From positions 1 through 64,000 of IMG/VR virus record IMGVR_UViG_3300025598_000024: 64,000 bases of DNA; one strand, written 5' to 3'. The stretch comes from a virus. Below the pieces are notes generated by a model. It made no database searches. It was not told where the DNA came from and worked only from the letters and a program-made list of their open reading frames with translations. This document shows, one piece after another, positions 58,004 through 64,000 of the stretch (positions within the stretch are counted from its first letter, which is position 1; each line of letters begins with the position of its first letter). Position numbers and translations under genes: made by a program.

Positions 58004-58617
58004 ATGTTAACTTCTCCTAATATATCGGTACGAACGTACCAGTCTTCATACGGCTTCTGATAATATAGAGGGTTTGTATCCAGGCATGGTGCATCTTCTA
58101 CAACACGAGTAAACCCATTAGTGGTTAAAAGATCATATAGTTTATTTTTGTTTGTGTCTCCCCAGCAGTACAGATTGTGTTCTACCGTTAATGCTCCGAT
58201 CTTCCAGCGATAGAAGTCAAAGCACTTTAATATATCATACTCATGACCCTCTACGTCAATAGATAAATAGTCAATAAACTCAGGAGCATCATACTGTTCG
58301 AGTACAGTATTCAACATCATGCATGGAACTTCTGATCCATACTCAGAGATAGAATCACTACCAAAACGTATGGTGCCATCATAATCACTTACGGCTGCAA
58401 ACACATTTTGACTGGTTCTATTCCCAACAAGCCTGTCGTAGGCACCACGATTCGCTTCGATACAGATACCAGTCCAACCTAGTTCTTTTTCTAGGAAAGC
58501 TGTGTTGCTGCTCTGCAAACCATCATATGCACCAATGTCTAAGAACGTACCTCTACGTTTTCCATTGAATATCTTATTTACCCATTCATCCTGACCGGAC
58601 TGAGCGTAGTATGTCAT
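58000..58617 (-). CDS. FkbM-family methyltransferase
   Basis: 205 residues. SQDEWVNKIFNGKRRGTFLDIGAYDGLQSSNTAFLEKELGWTGICIEAN and LSIDVEGHEYDILKC are FkbM family marks. Likely O-methylates a sugar or lipid-linked glycan. It overlaps both neighbours by 4 bases. Confidence 0.87.
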   Translation of the reverse strand: MTYYAQSGQDEWVNKIFNGKRRGTFLDIGAYDGLQSSNTAFLEKELGWTGICIEANRGAYDRLVGNRTSQNVFAAVSDYDGTIRFGSDSISEYGSEVPCMMLNTVLEQYDAPEFIDYLSIDVEGHEYDILKCFDFYRWKIGALTVEHNLYCWGDTNKNKLYDLLTTNGFTRVVEDAPCLDTNPLYYQKPYEDWYVRTDILGEVNI

Positions 58618-59534
58618 AATAGCTCCAGCACTCTGTTAACAGTAGAGCAGACAGACTCATCGCTCCACTCAGATTTTAGCACTTCGTTCACTGTCGTTCC
58701 CTGATTGATGATTGATTCAAGGCTGAAATTATCACAATTAATCTCTGGGAATCTGTTGTTGATATGCCTGAACATGTCAGAACTATTAACAGCAAATGGT
58801 GAAGTTGTCCTTGGCATATAATCAATAACTGATGACAATCCATTGCCAGGAAGTGGATGGTATGTGAATACATTAATATCATTAGCACATAGAAAATCCA
58901 TAAGCTGCTGATCTGTAACGAACTCAGTATTGATGTTTAGCTGAATGCCTGGTTTGATAATCGCAGCACGACAACTATCAATCACTGAAGAAAGCAGGCT
59001 ACCATTAGGATCAATAAATTCTGACCGTGTCATGTGTAAGTTAATAACTGCCTCATCGTACTGGTCTTGCACAAGATTGCATAGATCATTAAAGCCCTTG
59101 TGGTGGAACGCCAGACCAAAGCTACCAATATTTATAATGCTATTCTTTACTCTTCGGTTCTCTAATGTTACATCTGGCATTGGTCTTGGCAGTGCGAACT
59201 GCATGCTCGATTCGTTCGCAGTCATATCAGTCATCAAGAATGCATCATGCTTCAAGTGCACTGGCAGGCCAGCATCATGGTAAACATAGACCTGCTTGGC
59301 ATTGATCTGGTTTGTTAATGTGGTTGTTACCCAGTTAGCAGTAATATTGTTATAGTTATAGATGACCACATCAGGTTGATAAATATTTAATTCTTCAAGA
59401 AAAAAATCTTGCGACTGTGTCTCAATAAGATAGAAACGGTCTTCATCAGAGTTACACAGTATTTCAAAAAGCCTGTTTCCATACTGATATACACCACAAC
59501 CTTTCTGGTAGTGGTTGACTAGCATCACCTTCAT
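58614..59534 (-). CDS. Glycosyltransferase, GT-B-like
   Basis: 306 residues. GCGVYQYGNRL near the start, the INIGSFGLAFHHKGFNDL strand-turn of the GT-B second domain, and DINVFTYHPLPGNGLSSVIDYM as the sugar-nucleotide site support a GT4-like enzyme, though the usual E-x7-E is not clean. AT-rich. Confidence 0.72.
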   Translation of the reverse strand: MKVMLVNHYQKGCGVYQYGNRLFEILCNSDEDRFYLIETQSQDFFLEELNIYQPDVVIYNYNNITANWVTTTLTNQINAKQVYVYHDAGLPVHLKHDAFLMTDMTANESSMQFALPRPMPDVTLENRRVKNSIINIGSFGLAFHHKGFNDLCNLVQDQYDEAVINLHMTRSEFIDPNGSLLSSVIDSCRAAIIKPGIQLNINTEFVTDQQLMDFLCANDINVFTYHPLPGNGLSSVIDYMPRTTSPFAVNSSDMFRHINNRFPEINCDNFSLESIINQGTTVNEVLKSEWSDESVCSTVNRVLELL

Positions 59535-60298
59535 TACAAACCTTTAATAAGATGTTTTAATATGTGTTGATTATTACGAATGTACTCAGGGTATCTCTCA
59601 TCGATTGGCACAACCTCGAGAACATTGTTTCGACCAAAGATATCGGCATTGTTATTAATATTATCTTCTATACTGTTCAACACACCGTCATGGTTGAACT
59701 CACTATGGGCATAAGAAATGATCTTTTTTCTGACGAGATCTTTACCACCCAAAAATGACCAGTGCCAGCCAGCATCTTGCACCATAATCGGATGATAGTT
59801 AATGATACCCCAATCTCCTCGTAACGACTGCAGGTCTATAGAGTTATAGTTGCTTATGCTTAGAGCTCGAGTGCCTGACCACTGTTCTGTTGTATTCACA
59901 TTGTTTAAATAGTACTGATGCATGGTCTGTTCAAAAGCATAGTAATATTGTGGGTCCCAAAGCTCATCTCTGATAATCTTTAGCTTTACAGGGTCAGGCA
60001 CCTCATCAATATCACTGATCATAACCATATCATCATGGCTGTATTCACTAAGATCAACCTTGTATTGACGTTGATAGTTTTCTCTACCCCAGTTGTCCAG
60101 GCCGTCAGGGAATCTTATTGTAATCAGATGGACACGATCATCAGGGTATGATTGTAAGCATCCCTTATCATCACCCTGGTGAGTCTTATCTGCTTGGATG
60201 ATGTAAAAAGCATCAACGATATCATTCAATATATTAATCCTGAGATCAAGCATCTCAATCTCATTATTGAACATTGCAACATCAATGATCTTTGGCAT
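59534..60298 (-). CDS. Glycosyltransferase family 17-like
   Basis: 254 residues. VAMFNNEIEMLDLRINILNDIVDAFYIIQADKTHQG and DDMVMISDIDEVPDPVKL match GT17 (beta-1,4-GlcNAc transferases that act on mannose). A GWHWSFLGG segment is also typical. It is one base before the 58614 gene. Confidence 0.85.
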   Translation of the reverse strand: MPKIIDVAMFNNEIEMLDLRINILNDIVDAFYIIQADKTHQGDDKGCLQSYPDDRVHLITIRFPDGLDNWGRENYQRQYKVDLSEYSHDDMVMISDIDEVPDPVKLKIIRDELWDPQYYYAFEQTMHQYYLNNVNTTEQWSGTRALSISNYNSIDLQSLRGDWGIINYHPIMVQDAGWHWSFLGGKDLVRKKIISYAHSEFNHDGVLNSIEDNINNNADIFGRNNVLEVVPIDERYPEYIRNNQHILKHLIKGL

Positions 60299-60301
60299 GA
60301 T

Positions 60302-61573
60302 CTATCGCTTTTTAAGCAGGTTAGCAGTCTTTGACTTGTTTGCAGCACGGTTGAATACATCGATCCACTGCTTGCATACCTCTTGCCAGGTGTTATGCTT
60401 GACCCACTTGTATGCATTCTCCGCACGCTGCTTGGCTTGAGCAGGATTGTTCTTGATGAACTCGATTGCATCAGCTGCAGCCTGTACATCCATGAGCGGA
60501 CGCATGCGCTCGTTATCATTCTCCTTGATGATCCAGTGGCTGGGAGTATGTCCACTGGGTACTCGCCAGCCTCTGTCATCGCCCAAGATCTCAGGAACAC
60601 TGGTGTTATCTGGTGCTACTACTGGCAGCTTGGTTGCCATGGCCTCAGTGATTGTAAGGCCCCAACCCTCACCGTGTGTTGTAGTCAAGAAAACATCACT
60701 GGAATTATAGATGCTGTTCAACATCTCTATAGGGAAACCACTGTGCGCACTGAACTGCTGAGGGTTAGGGATTGTGAAGTCCTGCTCGAACTGAACACCA
60801 ATAGACCTTGCCATCTCCAGCACGCTACCGCCAAAGTCTGTCTCCTGCATGTGCATGTAGAAGTAGATATCTTCGTGTCCACGATCCTTTAGCTCCTTTA
60901 AGATCATGAGGGTTCGTGAGATGTCCTTGCGCCCCTGGTTGCGGTTCACGTTTGTAACAATAAACTTGTCCTGAAGCTGTGGTGGGAACACTGTGCTGCG
61001 GGCTGTGCGCTTTTGGACATCATGCAGAACGTAGAAGTCGCTGATGTTGGTGCCATGGTAGATTACATCCTGCTTGTCCGCCAGACTGCCAATGAACTTT
61101 CTGCTCTCTTCCTTGGCATACTCTGTGTATGCGACTGGGAAGTCAAAGGCAGCGACACACTGAGTTACCCACTCTTCCCTGGGAGCACAGTCAAACGGGT
61201 AGTAGAAGATGGTGCTGAACGAATGTTGCTTGGTGCGCTGCAGCTCGAGTAGGTGCTGTACGATTGGTAGCACAATGAATGTATCCTGAACAATGAACAC
61301 AACATCGTAGTCGCCCTGGTTCAACAGGTCCAGGAACACCTGTCGGCCAAACACATCGCCGTATGGTCCCTGAGTGCGTAGTGCACTGATTGCTGGCCAC
61401 AAACGGCCTGGCCACTTGTTTGTGTCATAAGGTCCACCATCATAGTTAACACCAACCACATCGATATCGTACTTGCCCGTAGCGTTAAGGTTGGTCATGA
61501 TGTTACGCATGACCGTACCAAACCCGGTGCCACATGCATAGTCACCCCATGCAAGCACTCGTGTTTTACTCAT
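60302..61573 (-). CDS. Glycosyltransferase family 4-like
   Basis: 423 residues from the ATG at 61573 (ATGA overlap). A GT-B enzyme: GDYACGTGFGTVMRNIM near the start, FIVTNVNRNQGRKDI, and TTHGEGWGLTITEAMATKLPVVAPD with the E-x7-E motif. It transfers sugar from a nucleotide donor with retention. Confidence 0.9.
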   Translation of the reverse strand: MSKTRVLAWGDYACGTGFGTVMRNIMTNLNATGKYDIDVVGVNYDGGPYDTNKWPGRLWPAISALRTQGPYGDVFGRQVFLDLLNQGDYDVVFIVQDTFIVLPIVQHLLELQRTKQHSFSTIFYYPFDCAPREEWVTQCVAAFDFPVAYTEYAKEESRKFIGSLADKQDVIYHGTNISDFYVLHDVQKRTARSTVFPPQLQDKFIVTNVNRNQGRKDISRTLMILKELKDRGHEDIYFYMHMQETDFGGSVLEMARSIGVQFEQDFTIPNPQQFSAHSGFPIEMLNSIYNSSDVFLTTTHGEGWGLTITEAMATKLPVVAPDNTSVPEILGDDRGWRVPSGHTPSHWIIKENDNERMRPLMDVQAAADAIEFIKNNPAQAKQRAENAYKWVKHNTWQEVCKQWIDVFNRAANKSKTANLLKKR

Positions 61574-62280
61574 AGTTGTCTCCATTCAATCGGGCTAAGG
61601 TCAGGACTATTATATGGTGTTTTGTATAGCTCATTCAAGTTCTTGTTAGCACTACCCCATTTTTGGATGTAGTAGTTACCACTTTTGATTGAGTTGACAG
61701 GCTGTGTCAGCTTCTTGGTTGTCTGGTGTCTGCGGTGAACGTATGGGATCTGTGTCTGCACAGCGTTCAACCCCAGCAGGTGAATACGGTACTTCATGTC
61801 CGTGTCTTCCCACCAGGCTGGATCAAAGTTCTCATCAAAGGCTCCGCACCTATCAAAGAAATCGCTCTTGATGATAAAGCAAGAGTAACTCTGATCTTCG
61901 ATGGCCTGAGTGGTGAACTCTTGACCTTCTACAAACAAAATATCATAGTCATCTGTCAGGTCATCTTTCACATCCACCGGGTACATCATCACAGTGGATC
62001 TATCGACGTGCTTTGTGAACCTGTCAACCAGATCATCTATGGTTTGTGGAGCAAATATAACGTCATCATTGCTCACAATGATATAGTCACAAGAGCCATC
62101 CAGTGCCTGGCGGATGCCATTGTTCCAGGCTGCTGCTAGTGGGACCTGGAACAGATACTGTGGCTGAATATAGATCCTTAGATCATGTCGTGTCTTGGCA
62201 GAGTAGATCAGATCTATCGCCTGATCAAAGTTATTCAGCACTGGTACTACCAGGCCAACGCGCAGTGCTCCGTCAGTCAT
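61570..62280 (-). CDS. Glycosyltransferase family 2-like
   Basis: 236 residues from the ATG at 62280. LRVGLVVPVLNNFDQAIDLI, YIIVSNDDVIFAP (DD acidic pair) and AWWEDTDMKYRIHLLG are GT2 marks. It is the first gene of the sugar cassette and overlaps the WhiB gene by 8 bases, tying the two into one transcript. Confidence 0.87.
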   Translation of the reverse strand: MTDGALRVGLVVPVLNNFDQAIDLIYSAKTRHDLRIYIQPQYLFQVPLAAAWNNGIRQALDGSCDYIIVSNDDVIFAPQTIDDLVDRFTKHVDRSTVMMYPVDVKDDLTDDYDILFVEGQEFTTQAIEDQSYSCFIIKSDFFDRCGAFDENFDPAWWEDTDMKYRIHLLGLNAVQTQIPYVHRRHQTTKKLTQPVNSIKSGNYYIQKWGSANKNLNELYKTPYNSPDLSPIEWRQL

Positions 62281-62773
62281 AGTAAAACATATCCTCAAAA
62301 GTTATTTCATCAGGATAGTAATAGTTACTAACCAATTCGCTAGTGTTCATTATAGTTGGTAGCGCCGAACGAGTCAAGGACTGTTGCAACATAGCTTTTT
62401 CTAGCAGGTTCTGACGCTCCAGGAAATCAAAGTTAATTGGCTGAAGTTGTACGCCTGTCTCCTTGCGGATCTTTTCACGCTGTACAGGGTTAGTGCCAGC
62501 CCAGTATCCGTACTCTTCATGCTCAAGCGCATGCTGAAGGCAATCAGGCTTTACCGGGCAAGATAAGCATGCATCAACAACTTGCTGGCATACCTTCTGA
62601 CCACGACCAACATAGAACTTGTCGGTATCAAGATCCTTACAGGCTGACAGATCGTGCCAGTCGTAATCAATGGAGCTGGAAGGGCCTCGGGAGGAGTCTA
62701 GGTCAGACGCCGACTGCAACTCCCGAGGAAGACCAGGCCCTTCGAGGAGGGGGAACCCCTCGTTACTTGGCAC
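62273..62773 (-). CDS. WhiB-family protein with C-terminal extension
   Basis: 166 residues from a GTG start. The WhiB core (about 38-105): ACKDLDTDKFY, CQQVVDACLSCPVKPDCLQHAL and GYWAGT; four cysteines for the cluster. The GxWGG turn is GYWAG here. About 35 extra residues lie before and 60 after the core. The DNA of the first 35 codons contains nested inverted repeats (62680-62686/62736-62742 and 62685-62693/62720-62728). It is the second WhiB of the window. Confidence 0.88.
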   Translation of the reverse strand: MPSNEGFPLLEGPGLPRELQSASDLDSSRGPSSSIDYDWHDLSACKDLDTDKFYVGRGQKVCQQVVDACLSCPVKPDCLQHALEHEEYGYWAGTNPVQREKIRKETGVQLQPINFDFLERQNLLEKAMLQQSLTRSALPTIMNTSELVSNYYYPDEITFEDMFYYD

Positions 62774-62981
62774 GGGTCTTACCCATCTTTACATTGCTGC
62801 GCCGGTAATTTTCAGCAGATTTAATCAGGTCAACAATGTACTCTGCGTACTGTCTTGCCTTATGCTCATCATCAGGCTTGTGACCAACAGTGAACTGCAT
62901 GCCTACCAGAGTACTGTGTGTTTGACCACTGGTGATGTACTCCGTGATGTCATCAACGATCTGCTGCTGTGTCTTGTTCAT
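62763..62981 (-). CDS. Hypothetical small helical protein
   Basis: 72 residues, helical, with a basic end (RRSNVKMGKTRAK). It overlaps the WhiB gene by 11 bases. No family is recognised. Confidence 0.7.
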   Translation of the reverse strand: MNKTQQQIVDDITEYITSGQTHSTLVGMQFTVGHKPDDEHKARQYAEYIVDLIKSAENYRRSNVKMGKTRAK

Positions 62982-62991
62982 TGCACTCTCC

Positions 62992-64000
62992 TTAGAACAG
63001 TAAACCTTGTGGGGTCATGTCAACTGTATCATCCATGTCTACCAGCTCGTCAACCACCCCACGGATGGCTGCTGCTTCTGCTCTGCGACGCAGCACCTTG
63101 CTGTCAACACGCTCTTCAATGGTATCACTCGCAACTGCACGGTATGTCCAGGTGTGACTGATGCCTTTGCTCTTGCTGTCTGCACGATTGATCCTGTCCT
63201 TGCGCTGCTTGTATTCAGCATAAGTCCTGGGAATCTCAATGTTCCACAGATATGGTGCATACAGGTTAGCACCCTCTTGTAGAACATCACTGGTGATCAG
63301 GATAGCACCACCACGGGTCTCATTAAACGTCTTGATATTTCTGGCAGCTGTTTCAGTATCCATACCAACTCCCCAGATTGCCAGCACCGGGATGTCACCA
63401 CCAAAACGACGCTTGAGCTCTTCATAGTAGGGGAACAGTGTGCCGTTGGTCCAGAAGCTGAACAGCACTGCCTTTTCACCATTCTCGATATAGCTCTCCA
63501 TGCTGTTCTCAATCAACTGGTACTTGGCACTGTGCTGAATATCCAGCTGATCACCAAACTGTGCATGAATCTCTTTGGCAAACTTGCCATCACTGGTCTT
63601 TAGTCCAGCTGTGGTGTTACAGATCATTCTGAGCGTATCAATGCTGGACCAGCTGGCAGCAACGTTATCAGGGTTGTAACGCTCACGTGCAACACGTTCT
63701 GCCCAGTCGTAAATCTCGCGGTCACTATCGCTGAGATCGTAAATAACACGCTTGGCAATGTTTTCTGGGAACTGAGCACGGATTGTTGGATCACTCTTCA
63801 TTGCGATGTGTGTCCAGTCTTCATGCTTTTTACCGAGCAATGGAAGCTTGGCACGATCCCATTCCTTTACGTACATCTCATTAACATAACCATTTCGGTA
63901 ATAGCTGATTTCTTTACCGTAAAAGAGTTTGAAAGCATCTCTTGAGAGGTTACTAACGTCTGGAATACCAGGAGCGATAACTTCAAAAATGTTCCTGATG
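62992..64000 (-). CDS. SF2/SNF2-type helicase, C-terminal part (runs off the window)
   Basis: 336 codons are visible; the frame is open to the right edge, so the N-terminal motor half lies outside. The second RecA-like domain is seen: VLFSFWTNGTLFPYYEELKRRFG (motif IV), AILITSDVLQEGANLYAPYLWNIEIPRTYAEYKQRKDRINRADSKS (motifs V and VI, with Q...R). This is the SNF2/DEAD-like arrangement in phages. It likely remodels DNA or protein-DNA complexes. Confidence 0.88.
   Translation of the reverse strand, partial: IRNIFEVIAPGIPDVSNLSRDAFKLFYGKEISYYRNGYVNEMYVKEWDRAKLPLLGKKHEDWTHIAMKSDPTIRAQFPENIAKRVIYDLSDSDREIYDWAERVARERYNPDNVAASWSSIDTLRMICNTTAGLKTSDGKFAKEIHAQFGDQLDIQHSAKYQLIENSMESYIENGEKAVLFSFWTNGTLFPYYEELKRRFGGDIPVLAIWGVGMDTETAARNIKTFNETRGGAILITSDVLQEGANLYAPYLWNIEIPRTYAEYKQRKDRINRADSKSKGISHTWTYRAVASDTIEERVDSKVLRRRAEAAAIRGVVDELVDMDDTVDMTPQGLLF

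Overview
The window looks like one arm of a large, lytic-style genome of a tailed phage that infects an actinobacterium. The reasons are: two WhiB-family proteins (essentially confined to Actinobacteria and their phages), tightly packed overlapping genes, a terminase large subunit, a phage-type replication set and a cluster of phage tRNAs. Most tRNAs read A-ending codons (Val-TAC, Thr-TGT, Arg-TCT, Leu-TAG, Leu-TAA, Pro-TGG, and a Lys-TTT-like one), which fits a mid-GC phage in a GC-rich host. The exact phage group is inference; large mid-GC Streptomyces phages are the closest type I know of. No portal, major capsid, tape-measure or tail genes were recognised, so the virion module lies outside the window.

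Layout. 1-14940, plus strand: about 34 small early-type genes. They include a membrane-anchored lytic-transglycosylase/Rpf-like protein, a MoxR-type AAA+ ATPase with its VWA partner, a WhiB protein, many Cys-rich zinc-ribbon miniproteins, a pentapeptide-repeat protein, an Api92/DUF1281-like protein and a DUF2786-like protein. A roughly 450-base intergenic stretch (5082-5525) folds into many stem-loops and is a candidate structured RNA. 14929-31710, minus strand: terminase large subunit split by an intein, and a set of unusual proteins (amidase, GNAT-like, DnaQ-like exonuclease, WYL-domain protein, large unknowns). Four of these share an N-terminal M-[NS]-[WF]-[NS]-x-R-Y tag. A sigma-region-4-like protein and a Cys/HTH protein lie upstream. 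31752-36905, minus: endonuclease VII-like HNH, two PD-(D/E)XK nucleases, MazG-like protein, RecA and many minigenes. 36907-45083, minus: replication core (DnaE, ssDNA-binding-like protein, primase, DnaB helicase, DnaC-like loader), with a perfect consensus promoter in front of the ssDNA-binding-like gene. 45089-50947, minus: membrane protein, a LuxC/aldehyde-dehydrogenase-like protein lacking its cysteine, UV-damage endonuclease, MerR-like protein, proteasome-like Ntn hydrolase and a glycosyltransferase.

50466-55840, minus: a tRNA/HNH region with ThyX. It shows clear recombination scars: a 69-base direct repeat of a tRNA-Val gene flanks a GC-rich glycosyltransferase-methyltransferase gene, one tRNA copy is chimeric, and several half-tRNAs sit beside HNH genes. 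55828-62280, minus: a surface- or DNA-glycosylation cassette of five glycosyltransferases and two methyltransferases in one overlapping operon. 62273-64000: a second WhiB protein, a small protein and the C-terminal part of an SF2 helicase that runs off the window.

How it may work together (inference): the plus-strand genes would reshape host regulation early. The minus-strand replication genes copy DNA with a phage DnaE polymerase fed by ThyX and MazG-like enzymes, and the terminase packages it. The tagged proteins may be virion cargo, and the glycosylation cassette may decorate virion, cell wall or DNA. The strongest leads for new biology are the shared N-terminal tag, the structured RNA at 5082-5525, the aberrant cloverleaf tRNA at 55222-55292 with the split tRNA halves around it, and the cysteine-less LuxC-like protein.
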